Below are positions 42,401 through 51,176 of a stretch of DNA of 64,000 bases, one piece after another. A model generated the notes under the pieces. That model was not told the origin of the DNA. It ran no database searches and saw nothing but the letters and a program-made list of their open reading frames with translations. The translations under genes were made by a program, and so were the position numbers. Source of the stretch: Aridibacter sp965216195 (GTDB lineage Bacteria > Acidobacteriota > Blastocatellia > Pyrinomonadales > Pyrinomonadaceae); the NCBI GenBank assembly GCA_965216195.1, contig OZ244151.1:2666001-2730000 (forward strand), given 5' to 3'. The first letter of the stretch is position 1, and each line of letters begins with the position of its first letter.

Positions 42401-45400
42401 CGGTCGTAATTGTCATTGCCAAGGGATCGTGTGTTGTTTGCGTATAAGACCCTGTTGAAGATGTTGAAATTGTTGGTCGTAGGGTATTTACATTATAAGA
42501 CTCAAAAGAAACCCTTCCATTAGAATCCGTTTTTTGTTTTACCAAGCCAGTATTAAAATCATATACGACACTCATTGTGTTTTGCTGTGCTGAATTTGTA
42601 GGAGAACCATTCGTTTGAGAGATAGGATATGCGTATTGATTGCTGACATTGTATGTGTATTTTTTTATCTCGCAACACGAACTTGAAGACTCAACTAAAT
42701 TGCCCGTAATATCATATTTCCTCGTTTCTGAAATTGCCCCTGTCAAACTTTGGGCATTTTCGTAGGTTGTAATTTTGGTTACGTTCCCTCTGAAAACGGT
42801 ATTCGGGTCATAGACACTTATCTGATTCCATTGAACACATTCGTTGCAGGTTCTTTGACGAGGAGGACACCCGGGAATAGGTGCCCATTGCAGACATATA
42901 TTTCCGCTTGTTGTTTGAGTCGTGTAGGGGTCGGTTTCCTCTTGATGCTTGATCACGCCAGTAGCCGGCGCGAGATTATGGTTTGAAGTTCCATTTAGCA
43001 CGACATTATTGTCATATTCATAAACTTTTTTAGAATATCTAGTGCTACCCTTCTTAATTTCGGTAGATTTTACAAGATTAAAAATATGATTATCTGTATA
43101 AGATGTACTGTTTTCATATGTATTCACAGTTTCTCTTAAAACAGTTGTTCCATTATAATCGTACTTTTTTTCAGAAATAATTTGATTGTATTTTGAACCA
43201 TAGGTCTTGACTGTTTTCAACTTTTGCCCTTTTTCGTCAGTTGCTTCCATAATGGTTGGGCGTGGGGAATTATAGTCCCCTTGTTGCCACGTGACTTCTG
43301 ATTTACCGATTACCGCGTTGCTTGCGTTCAGTGTTTCGTCCTTATAAATCAACCCGTCATTCCATTGTCCCGGCGCGTAATACATATACTGCTTACTCTT
43401 CAAACCGTTAGGCTGCATAACAGTAACTGTTCTGGGATTTGCGTTGAGATTTGTCGAATAGGTTGTAACGGCAGCAGCCGTATCCATACCCGCCCATGTT
43501 TCGGTAAGAGTTGTGTAGGTCGGAGCGTCTGTAAGCGAATAATTTGCGGTAGCAGGATAGTTGTAAACTGCCTGTTTGCTCATCAGACCGGCAGTTACAT
43601 TTCCCTGATTTGTATTTGTTCCGGTTGAGGTCATTCCGCGCATTTTCTTGACCTTTTTGATCATTCCGTAAGAAGAGTATGAGTCAGAATCGTTAAACCA
43701 ATAGCCCGTATTTGTTCCGGGATAATAGATTGAGTCAATAACAGTAGGCGTGTTAGTTGCGGTATTGGTTGTCAATCCCGAAAAGCCCGTGCTTAAGGTC
43801 ATAGTTTTATAATGAAGACGTACTGCGGTTCTTGTCCCACTCCCAAATTTCGGAACTGTTACCGAAACGAGGCGATTTGTAGAGTCGTAGTTAAAGGTTA
43901 TAACTCTTCCCATTGTGTCCGTTATGGTAGAGATCTCAGGTGCCCTGGCGCTGCGATATGAAATCGAAATGTAATTTCCGTTTGCATCGGTAATGCGGGT
44001 TGGATAAGCCTGTTGCCCGGAGAAAGCCCCGCTCTGATAATAGCTGCCGTAATCTATAACAGTGCCATTTGGCAGTTTCGCGCTTCCGTATAAAGAGCTA
44101 CCTGTTGAACTTGAATAGTGTTGGCATTCGTAATCGATAAAAGTTCCGTCGCTGGTATTTCCGTCAAAATCTACCCATGTCGAGCTTCCTGTTGAGGAGG
44201 TTACAGTTCCCGTGTATCCATGTCGCGTCCCATTGGCATCAGCCATCATACAGCCGCCGCTTGTACCTACATAGACGAGTTTTCCAAACCCCAATGTCCA
44301 GCCCGGAGCAGGATAACCCTTATCAGCATCATAGATCATTTCAGTGCCGTCTTTATTCCAAAGTTTAGAGTTGTAATAAAGAGATAAGTTTATGTCGATC
44401 CCACGACCGGGAAGCGCAACCACAGGCGCCGAGAATTGAAAGTTTCCATTGCCTGCGCCAGCATCAGGAGACGTGCCTGGAGGGTTTCCGACTTGTTGAT
44501 CAGGATCGTCTGCGATCCACCAATTATTTTCATCCCAACCGTCCTCATCCGCAGGTCTGCGTCTCATTTTTACAGAAGCTGCCTTACTTTCAGATTCAAT
44601 TGCATTTGGGCCACTCGGTTTTTCTTCCGATTCACTTAGCCATGAAATTATATTTGAAATGCTGGAGCTTTGTTCGTTTTTCTTCTTTTGTTTCTTTTTC
44701 TTATATTTTTTCCTTGATGAAATATCGACGGACTTGAATTTGTTTTCAAGCTTTATTTTTTCAGCTTCCGCCAGATTTCCTTTCTTTTTCTCTTTTTTTA
44801 GACGCTTGAGTTCCAGGTAAGCTTCGTTTCTTTCGACTTTGACGGTTACTTGGGCTTTTTGTCCTTGAGCACTTGCTGTAATTGCAAATTCGCCTGAAGA
44901 TCGCGCCTTAAAGCGTCCGTTAGGAATTCTAAGCTGCTCCGCTTTTTTTCGATTGAGTTTTTTGGCAGTCCACTCAAATTTTATTCCATTAACTGGTTCG
45001 CCGTTTGATGAATATCCGATTGCACTAAAATCCATTCTTTGCCCCTGATGAAGAACTAAATCGCCTTCGGGCTGAATCTTTATACTCGCTATTCTTTGCT
45101 GACGCCTTTTCTTACCGCTGTCTTTTCCTTTCAGACGGTAATACAGACCAAACACAGGATTGTATGAATTGAGATTCTGAATCGAACCAAAGTTAGAAAG
45201 AAACGAATAGCGTACATCCTGACCAAACTCTCCTGCCGATGCATAGACAATCCCCGGAGCAGCCGGATTCGACGTCACCAGCAGACTCATGATCATCAGC
45301 GTCGAGACAAATCTAGTGATTAGTGATTGGTTGTTGGTAATTGGTAATTGGGTTTTGGCTGTTCGCTTTTTAGCTTTCTGCCTTCTTACCTTTCGTGCCC

Positions 45401-45524
45401 TTTCGTGTGTTTCGCGGGTAACTTCTTCTTCCCCATTCGCGCCGATTCGCGTAGATTCGCGGGCAACTTCCGTCTTCTCACTTCTACCTTCTTCATTCTC
45501 GCTTCTTACTTTTCGGTTTGTCAT
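39432..45524 (-). CDS. RHS/YD-repeat protein with C-terminal phospholipase-A2-like domain
   Basis: 2,030 residues from ATG 45524 (GAGGAGAGACC upstream). Basic leader and signal (LMIMSLLVTSNPAAP) as in RHS1, an Ig-like unit (PEGDLVLHQGQRMDFSAIGYSSNGEP), the RHS shell with YD repeats, and the core end HPDRLGTKIVTN, YDRSSATGLDYAINRTY, RFTQVDPIG, NLYTYCANDPINHTDPDGL. The tip is a ~180-residue Ala/Gly/Ile-rich hydrophobic stretch followed by CSPKYGTDGPQ and LDAACKAHDLAM, matching the His-Asp catalytic site of PLA2-like enzymes (His1966, Asp1967). It would act on target membranes after delivery. Confidence 0.9.
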   Translation of the reverse strand: MTNRKVRSENEEGRSEKTEVARESTRIGANGEEEVTRETHERARKVRRQKAKKRTAKTQLPITNNQSLITRFVSTLMIMSLLVTSNPAAPGIVYASAGEFGQDVRYSFLSNFGSIQNLNSYNPVFGLYYRLKGKDSGKKRRQQRIASIKIQPEGDLVLHQGQRMDFSAIGYSSNGEPVNGIKFEWTAKKLNRKKAEQLRIPNGRFKARSSGEFAITASAQGQKAQVTVKVERNEAYLELKRLKKEKKKGNLAEAEKIKLENKFKSVDISSRKKYKKKKQKKKNEQSSSISNIISWLSESEEKPSGPNAIESESKAASVKMRRRPADEDGWDENNWWIADDPDQQVGNPPGTSPDAGAGNGNFQFSAPVVALPGRGIDINLSLYYNSKLWNKDGTEMIYDADKGYPAPGWTLGFGKLVYVGTSGGCMMADANGTRHGYTGTVTSSTGSSTWVDFDGNTSDGTFIDYECQHYSSSTGSSLYGSAKLPNGTVIDYGSYYQSGAFSGQQAYPTRITDANGNYISISYRSARAPEISTITDTMGRVITFNYDSTNRLVSVTVPKFGSGTRTAVRLHYKTMTLSTGFSGLTTNTATNTPTVIDSIYYPGTNTGYWFNDSDSYSSYGMIKKVKKMRGMTSTGTNTNQGNVTAGLMSKQAVYNYPATANYSLTDAPTYTTLTETWAGMDTAAAVTTYSTNLNANPRTVTVMQPNGLKSKQYMYYAPGQWNDGLIYKDETLNASNAVIGKSEVTWQQGDYNSPRPTIMEATDEKGQKLKTVKTYGSKYNQIISEKKYDYNGTTVLRETVNTYENSTSYTDNHIFNLVKSTEIKKGSTRYSKKVYEYDNNVVLNGTSNHNLAPATGVIKHQEETDPYTTQTTSGNICLQWAPIPGCPPRQRTCNECVQWNQISVYDPNTVFRGNVTKITTYENAQSLTGAISETRKYDITGNLVESSSSCCEIKKYTYNVSNQYAYPISQTNGSPTNSAQQNTMSVVYDFNTGLVKQKTDSNGRVSFESYNVNTLRPTISTSSTGSYTQTTHDPLAMTITTEKRESNGVLASKHIQHLNGKGQAIKEETLGANNIWDKVEIKYKNMGQIWKQTRPYRTGQTPQWTEIFYDIQRRKIKIQDPDGSYAQLFYNETTKPSSASSTSGQTTRIVDQWGRERWGRYDAQKKLAEVVEPNPNGNGSVFSSGNLSSKYTYDPLGRLTQTNQGSQLRKFKYDSLGRLTHQKLAEQSATINNAGTYVGLGGAGAIWSGAFFYDDRSNLVQKTDARGVKINYSYQISGSDDPLNRVQSITYDLSGPRDTSITVHSAPNVSYEYMTMGDKTRVKKVTTSGFSSEDYTYDVESRVSNHKLTFTSKPNYPMETSYIYDTLSRVKEVRYPKQYGMSGNPRKIVKYTYDIASRLNNITIGGQQQAGNIAYNPSDQITSMKVGPTGANQISETYAYNDKTGLITNQKVEKGGLKLLDLSYDYQRLNSKGTLNGKTGHLTKITNNLDSKRNREYEYDAVGRLTKMKGGANLSTQTYTYDRYGNRTNVAATGNAADSSAMPRDGLGSLAFNAINNRITTAGFQYDVAGNQTRAKDKDGTSWIKFEYDAANRLKYVKRDNGTNLQSFEYGSNNERLTSQDYLSNKKTVYSGNQAEYIEFTANVPTWTKSYIYLEDNLLSTISKSGSTETTEYNHPDRLGTKIVTNPTTGTSGEQTALPFGTTVNAESTTSQSKLFTSYDRSSATGLDYAINRTYDSKQGRFTQVDPIGIKASMLESPQTLNLYTYCANDPINHTDPDGLFFGKLFKWIGKILKAIGKAILAAVTTVVSGVLKILRLIGQIPVIGPIIETIGTIAYLAFLFASGVGAGFAAALAAKSVLGAIAAFAKALAPFAKALGLLYIQAFIDGAVGVVIESVKSEIREHGFWKGLFRGLGKGFKYLGQALFGRGLSGVAAIYGFFCSPKYGTDGPQANETPIDDLDAACKAHDLAMERINREITDPKERARAKLKEDLIFMRRVLFSRSRNPRASPFRSIALIAFTFRIIKFRLQS

Positions 45525-45960
45525 TTTTGGTCTCTCCTCGAGTTATTCGTGTTCAAGCTGTCGGCTTTTCGTTTTACTACTTTCAATTAACGGCTCAACA
45601 TCATCGGTAAACTGATAAATGTTGAGTGCTAAATGTCCATGCTTCGTGGAGTGACTTTCTGACTGATCGGACTGCCGGTTTTTCCGGCCTCCCGGACTTT
45701 AAAATGAAAAGACACATCTCATTCGCATCAACGGACATTGGTTTCTCATTTGGAAAATTTCCAATGTCTTCGACACAAAAGGATGTGTTCCTGAAATGCT
45801 AAATGTGTGGTATAGCAGTCAAGCACGCTCTTTGTGCCGAAGACATATATCGTTTGTGTTTGGTTTCCGTTCCTCCAGGCATTTTCAGCTGCCATTTACC
45901 GAGGTTTCACCAAACTCAAATCTCCGGTTATTTTCAAAATATCTTTGTTTTCAATTCCTG
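45136..45960 (-). repeat. Duplicated RHS leader and upstream region, copy 2
   Basis: Counterpart of 36655-37479 at constant offset 8,481 bp. Similarity stops at CAATTCCTG (45960). Confidence 0.85.
45768..45842 (-). promoter_or_regulatory. RHS2 promoter flanked by inverted operator arms
   Basis: Same module as for RHS1: CTTCGGCACAAAG arm at 45842-45830, TTGACT, 15-bp spacer, TAGCAT, and CTTTTGTGTCGAAG arm at 45781-45768. Confidence 0.65.
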
Positions 45961-46639
45961 CTTCTTACGGATTCCCGATCCGATAAGGGAGAAGCAATAT
46001 AGCATGTGTGGAAGAGCGTTGTAAGAATGAAACGATATTCCATTCTCCCCTAGCCTTATCTATTCAAGTTTTCAAATGTCTCCGGGCACAAAAAATCACC
46101 GCAAAGCTTTGACCTCTATCTTTAGTCAAAAACTTTCGGTGTCGTCCAGTGAGCGATTTCTTATAGCAGGGAGCCATGAGAATTATTTCCTTGCTTCTTA
46201 TGAGACTCTTTTTGAGAGTGGGGCACTTCTAAAGAAGCGATCTAAAAATCAAAAATTCAATAAACTTGCTAAGATGCTTAGAACCGTATTCTATTTTTTT
46301 ATGTTTTGTCAAGAAAAAAAAATAGTTTTATAAAATAAGAATTTGTAATGTTGTTTTCCCGCTCTCATAACCAAAACCAAATCAGACATTTACACTTCTT
46401 TTTCAAAGCAGCTCTTTATTTTCTTAACACAGAAATAGATATGGCGAGATCGGAAAAGGTTGCTTTGGGTGGTTTGCTTTTGAAAAGAAACATATAAGAA
46501 ATGGTTTGATAGAAGTTATTTTCTACGAAAAGCTTCCCGTTAATAAATTCGTTTTGGTGAGAGAGTTTCCCAATAGCTCATTTTAAAATGCGAAAATCTT
46601 GACAGAGGGCTGTTTGATTGAGATATTAGTCGGGAAAGG
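45961..46639. other. Intergenic region without supported gene
   Basis: AT-rich spacer between the RHS2 promoter and the bidirectional terminator. The frames in it are short, lack ribosome sites and have no recognisable motif. Confidence 0.6.
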
Positions 46640-46690
46640 AAAAGAGCCTGTAAATTTACAGCTGAAACTATAAACCTACAGACTCTTTTT
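46640..46690. terminator. Bidirectional hairpin terminator
   Basis: AAAAGAG (46640-46646) and CTCTTTTT (46683-46690) with CTGTA/TACAG form a stem with A-tract before and T-tract after, so it can stop transcription from both sides. It contains the 14-bp palindrome CTGTAAATTTACAG (46648-46661), an alternative inner hairpin. It insulates the promoter at 46701. Confidence 0.65.
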
Positions 46691-46700
46691 AATATAGAAT

Positions 46701-46770
46701 CTTCGGCACAAAGAGCGCCTTGATTGCTATACCACACGAATAGCATATTAACGCATCCAAAGTGCCGAAG
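46701..46770 (+). promoter_or_regulatory. Promoter of the 930-residue protein, same module as the RHS promoters
   Basis: CTTCGGCACAAAG (46701-46713), -35 TTGATT (46720-46725), 15-bp spacer GCTATACCACACGAA, -10 TAGCAT (46741-46746), AAAGTGCCGAAG (46759-46770). The arms form a near-perfect inverted repeat. The 38-bp core differs from the RHS copies at only about three positions. Confidence 0.7.
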
Positions 46771-46968
46771 GCAAGTGTTTTTTGATTTTGCCGAAAGGAA
46801 ACGGAAGGTTGGGAGAACATTTTCTTTGTCGATTCCTATAGGCACTTGTAAACGGATGTGTTTTTTGCGTTTAGAATATCTGCTCATCCTGCTACTTGGC
46901 GCCTTATAGATCGATAGAAAAGAGATACTCCTTGAAATTGTTTCCTTTTCTCGCGGAGGAAGTAAGAA

Positions 46969-49761
46969 ATGACGTATGCACTCTTCAATCGATCTTTGTT
47001 TTATAGAGTTTGTGGTTTTCTGGAAAGTGAAAACAAGCGAACTCGTATTTTCTCCAAAAGTCTATTGGTTCCTGCTCTGATCTCTTTTATCTGTATCTCT
47101 TTTTATACTCCTGTTTATTCTCAGTATAGCTACCAGCAGGAGTATCCAAGCAACTACACTCGACGTAATGCATTTCAACAGGAGATCGCGCGGCTGGAGA
47201 TAACGGTTGAACGGAAAGGGAGCATGCCGCTACCGATTTCTCTTGTTCCACGTGTTCAGAGGAATGATCTTTTGCGTGTAAAGATGCTCGACGAGCCGAT
47301 CAACGGCATCCGACCTGAAGAAAGTTTCTGGGATTGGACTTTCGTCGTCGCCTTCGTCAATCCTTCCCGCAATGAGGTTGAAGAGGAATCCGTTTCGCGA
47401 GAGATACGTTTTAAGCGCGACGGCTGGTATCGGGAGCATCTCTTTAAGGTTCCATACGATTCTCAGCCGGTTTTCTTTCTCTACCCAAAGGGCAAATACC
47501 GCAAAAAGATCAGAAAACTGATCAACAAGAACTTTAGTCAGATAAAGAAGATCGGCGAAAAGACGCTTGAGATCGCAGGAGCCTATGCTCAGATAGGCAT
47601 CTTCTTAAACGAACTCCAGAGGACGATCAATCAGAACCCCTACGGGTTTAATGGCTACGGTGGAGGCTACAACAACTACGGTACGGGAAGCCCATTCGGT
47701 GAGCAGTTTATAAAGAATCAGATCGTTGAGCGGCTTGCGCAAAGTTTTAATATCACTTTGCCTTCATGCTGGAGAAACGGCAGCTATACACAGGCAAACG
47801 ACTTTGTAGGTCGTGCTCAATGCGTAGCTAAAAATGTGCGTCTTGAAGACTTTGACTTTAGTGTCAGCCGTATATTGCAGCAGGGAGGGCTCCTCGCTGC
47901 GACGAAACTCGTTGAAAAATATCCGCAGCTTGCGTACTGGATCAACGTCGCTGCAGCTGCCGCCGATCTGATCCTAAAGATTCTAAAGAAAACGCCGCTT
48001 CGGGTTGTGCCGACAATGGCTCAGGCTCGCCAAAACGATCAGAACAACTATAATCAATATAATAACTACAACAACGAACAGCCCCGGCGTCTGATGCCGA
48101 TACAGCAGAAGATAAGTCTTTTTGCAGAAAAGCCTCCGACCGATAGTAGTTTTGTTACAGCCTTTCCGATCGTTCTGCACAAATGGCAGGCTGAACCGGA
48201 TCCGGAGGTTATCAATCTACCCGTTCCTTCTCTTTTAGAGCCCTGTCTGCACATGGGACAAAACATCATTAAGAACACAGACCTTTCGTATGACTGGCTG
48301 AGAGACCCCTTTGCGAGAGATTTTAAGCTAATCATGAGTGCTGAAAACGGTTTCTCAAGAGAATTTTATCTGACGAAGAATATGGGACTTTCAGGCTGGA
48401 TGCTCAATCTCAACCCGCAAGATGTGCAGGCTTTCCCAAAGGTAAAGATGAATCTCGAGGCTAAGATCGTAGCAACACGCGGTTTCAATCAGATAGAGAG
48501 CAAGAAGTTCTCGATTCCTATCTCGGGAGGAGGACAATGGGAAATCGTCCCCGAATCCATAGGTGAGTTTTCGGTCGGAGGACAAAGACGCGTTTTTATA
48601 AGGAACACACAAGGCAGCTGCATGTGTCTCCAATCGGTTAAGTACAGACCTTCTTTTGGAGGCGAGTTTACCTTTGTTGCAAACTCGGTTTCCAATCCTT
48701 TGAGATTTAATGAAATGGGGACCTTAGCCTGGTTTGATATAGACACGACCCATTTTCAACCCGGGCAAGGGACATTAGAGTTCAGGGCCTACGGTAATAA
48801 TCAACAGCCGCAGCAAACCCAAATCAATCTGTTTCCAAGTCCTCCTGAGATCGAAAGGCTTGGTGTCCACAAGGGAGATAAGAGGATAACGATTGAAGGA
48901 CAGAGAGTAGATCAAATCACCATGGTAACCGTCAACGGAAAAACAGCTCAACCTGCTATTGAAAACAATCAAAGTCAAAACAATGGAAATAACAATAGCC
49001 CCAATCAAAGAACCTTTGTCTTTCAGAATCCTTCCGATCTTATTCTTTCAAAGAGGGTCACAATCGAAATGACACTTCAGGGGAACCGCACCTACAAATA
49101 TCCTCAAAGCTTCGAAGTGCTTCCGGCAAGACCTGCAATCGAGACAAACGAAAAACGGGAGATAGAGGCAGTTGTTGTGGATACAGCTAAAAGCAGAACA
49201 CACGGGTTTGATCTGAGTAAATACCCGGTTGTTCCTGTTGACACACAAAAGATGACGGTTGCTGTGAAATCAACGCTGGCTGATTATTCGTTCAAACGGG
49301 AAAACTTACTGATTGAAACAAGAATCGAAAATGGACAGGTTGGGCAGGAAGCGCTTCCGCAATCGACGTTTGAGGTTCTCGATACTTTCAATCTGAGGAT
49401 AGGTTTTCAGTTTAATGAGCAGAATCAGCAGTTTCTTGCGGGAAGACGTCTGCAGTTCAGAATCAAAGACAGACAAAGGGGCGATTCCGACTGGTACACG
49501 ATCAGGCAGACTTTTGTAAGGATCCCCAGGATTGACTCAATCATCTGTAGAGGTCAGGAATGCAAGATCGCAGGAACCGGACTCGATTATATCGGACAGG
49601 TTTCGACAGACGGAGGCAACATCTGGCAGCCACCCTTGCAGGTGCAGCCGACTCCGGACGGCAAGTCGTTTATGTCGATAAACGGAGTAAAAGCTAAGAA
49701 TCTTCTCAGAATTAGGCTTAGAGACTTTCCTAATACCGAGGGACTCCCCATTGGAAGATAA
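46969..49761 (+). CDS. Large secreted protein of unknown function, co-regulated with RHS genes
   Basis: 930 residues. A 29-residue basic stretch precedes a signal helix (LLVPALISFICISFYTPVYSQ). The N-terminal part contains a charged domain (DWTFVVAFVNPSRNEVEEE, KRDGWYREHLFKVPYDSQPVFFLYPKGKYRKKIRKLI), then Asn/Tyr/Gly-rich linkers (YGFNGYGGGYNNYG, NNYNQYNNYNNEQ), a CMCLQS Cys pair, and several beta-sandwich (IPT/Ig-like) units with phrases such as PEIERLGVHKGDKRITIEGQRV and PRIDSIICRGQECKIAGTGLDY. GGAGGAAG precedes ATG 46969. It shares its promoter module with both RHS genes, which suggests a part in their display or delivery (inference). Confidence 0.75.
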   Translation: MTYALFNRSLFYRVCGFLESENKRTRIFSKSLLVPALISFICISFYTPVYSQYSYQQEYPSNYTRRNAFQQEIARLEITVERKGSMPLPISLVPRVQRNDLLRVKMLDEPINGIRPEESFWDWTFVVAFVNPSRNEVEEESVSREIRFKRDGWYREHLFKVPYDSQPVFFLYPKGKYRKKIRKLINKNFSQIKKIGEKTLEIAGAYAQIGIFLNELQRTINQNPYGFNGYGGGYNNYGTGSPFGEQFIKNQIVERLAQSFNITLPSCWRNGSYTQANDFVGRAQCVAKNVRLEDFDFSVSRILQQGGLLAATKLVEKYPQLAYWINVAAAAADLILKILKKTPLRVVPTMAQARQNDQNNYNQYNNYNNEQPRRLMPIQQKISLFAEKPPTDSSFVTAFPIVLHKWQAEPDPEVINLPVPSLLEPCLHMGQNIIKNTDLSYDWLRDPFARDFKLIMSAENGFSREFYLTKNMGLSGWMLNLNPQDVQAFPKVKMNLEAKIVATRGFNQIESKKFSIPISGGGQWEIVPESIGEFSVGGQRRVFIRNTQGSCMCLQSVKYRPSFGGEFTFVANSVSNPLRFNEMGTLAWFDIDTTHFQPGQGTLEFRAYGNNQQPQQTQINLFPSPPEIERLGVHKGDKRITIEGQRVDQITMVTVNGKTAQPAIENNQSQNNGNNNSPNQRTFVFQNPSDLILSKRVTIEMTLQGNRTYKYPQSFEVLPARPAIETNEKREIEAVVVDTAKSRTHGFDLSKYPVVPVDTQKMTVAVKSTLADYSFKRENLLIETRIENGQVGQEALPQSTFEVLDTFNLRIGFQFNEQNQQFLAGRRLQFRIKDRQRGDSDWYTIRQTFVRIPRIDSIICRGQECKIAGTGLDYIGQVSTDGGNIWQPPLQVQPTPDGKSFMSINGVKAKNLLRIRLRDFPNTEGLPIGR

Positions 49762-49779
49762 TCCATAAACATCAAGATC

Positions 49780-49871
49780 GACCGCTCAATCCCCTGAGTG
49801 GTCGTTCCCCGTATTTATGAGAGGTACGGGGGAAAACGGGAGCTGCTCGATAGGGAGTCAGGCAGCTCCCG
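49780..49871 (+). terminator. Three consecutive hairpins, last one a Rho-independent terminator
   Basis: GACCGCTCA/TGAGTGGTC (49780-49788, 49795-49803, one G-T pair), TTCCCCGTA with TACGGGGGAA (49805-49834), and a perfect CGGGAGCTG/CAGCTCCCG (49837-49845, 49863-49871) followed by GTTTCTTTA. They close the 46969 gene. Confidence 0.75.
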
Positions 49872-50590
49872 GTTTCTTTAAGAAATTACTAAAATTATAC
49901 ATCCAAAGCCCCGGCTGCTTCTGCCCGGAAGCGGCCGTTTCCTCCCTTTGTATGTCTTCCCGCGTGGGTTGAAGCCTGGGAGGAAGATAGAAGCCATCTG
50001 CTTTGAGAGGGACGGTCCTTCTTTTCGTCACCCCCTCGCCTTACATCTACAAAAACCGACCAAGAGCCTGAATTGTATGAAAATATTTTCGGACTTTTTC
50101 TAAAGAGATGTCGCGTTAATAAGTAATAGACTCGGATCTAGTAAGGTTTGGAATTGAAACTAAAGTCAAACAATACGGACAAATATCGAATGTCCAAAGT
50201 TTTGATGAGGTTCGATTCAAACGAATGGAGCAAACAACTGAATACGTTGAAGGGTGGCTTAGTGCTCTTTTCGGCTGGTAAAAACTTGGCGCCGCGTAAA
50301 GCAGACGCACGTATGTTTGCGTTGAGTAGTGTTCAATATTCGGGTAGCTTACGTGGCTGCCGTTAGCAAAAAAGAACGATTCACGATCCATTCAACAACT
50401 GTAGAAGGCCCTTCAACAAGTGTTTAAACCCATATTTTAAAGGCTCTTGTTGTAACCAGGAACTGAACGATTCCCGCTTAAATGTCGCGTTAATGGGTAG
50501 AGGCACAATTATTTCTAACGAATCGGGCGAGTAATCAGGAGTTGTAATAAATTCCTGCTAATTCTCAGTAGATACATCAGGATCAAAAAC
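49872..50590. other. Intergenic region with a repeated ATGTCGCGTTAAT word
   Basis: No credible gene. ATGTCGCGTTAAT occurs at about 50107-50119 and again at about 50482-50494, bracketing a ~375-bp stretch. A short hairpin (GCTTC/GAAGC) lies near 49918-49932. The bracketed piece could be a small non-autonomous element or decayed gene. Confidence 0.4.
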
Positions 50591-51019
50591 ATGAAGCTAT
50601 TACTTCCACTAGTAGTCTGTATCTTTGCAATATCTAGTTCTGCGCAAACTGCAAGAGTAATCTCTGAAAACGCAAACCTTAGGGGCACACCTAAAACAAG
50701 TGGCAAGATAGTTGATACTTTACCTGAATTCACTAATCTCGAAATCATAAAACAAAAGGGGGTTTGGTTTCTTGTTCAAGCGTCTGAATATGTCGGATGG
50801 ATACACGGAAACACGATTAGACTGACCGAAACGTCGACTAAGATTGATCGGTTGAGCGTATTCCCAAGTCCTTCAAGAAGAACCAGGAAACCAAGCCGGA
50901 CAAGAAAACGTAAGCGAAGCCGCGCTAATCGTAGCTATATTCGGGGTCCGCGCGGAGGTTGTTACTACATCAATCGCAATGGAAACAAGACTTACGTGAG
51001 TAGGAGTCTTTGCAAATGA
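50591..51019 (+). CDS. Secreted SH3b-domain protein with basic C-terminal adaptor motif
   Basis: 142 residues. Signal peptide (1-18, SSSAQT), a bacterial SH3 domain (ARVISENANLRGTPKTSGKIVDTL to VGWIHGNTIRL), an Arg/Lys/Ser-rich linker and a C-terminal GPRGGCYYINRNGNKTYVSR motif, which matches the PBCV-type basic adaptor domain. SH3b domains bind cell-wall or surface ligands. It precedes the protease operon by ~120 bp in the same direction and may or may not belong to it. Confidence 0.8.
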   Translation: MKLLLPLVVCIFAISSSAQTARVISENANLRGTPKTSGKIVDTLPEFTNLEIIKQKGVWFLVQASEYVGWIHGNTIRLTETSTKIDRLSVFPSPSRRTRKPSRTRKRKRSRANRSYIRGPRGGCYYINRNGNKTYVSRSLCK

Positions 51020-51176
51020 GAAAATGTAAATCATAGGAGATATGGAAAATGTGTTACTTACTAATGTTCATATTTGCCACCTCCCCGTAGGTTAAAAAAA
51101 TGGTTGGGTAAGAACAAAAGCGGGGCTCAACTTAAATTCATTGATTGGGCAACGGAAGCCGCTAAATTTAATTGTT

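Noticed and set aside
46076..46887. Short frames of 85 and 115 codons between RHS2 and the 930-residue gene
   Set aside because: No ribosome site, no recognisable domain, and one of them runs through the terminator and promoter module.
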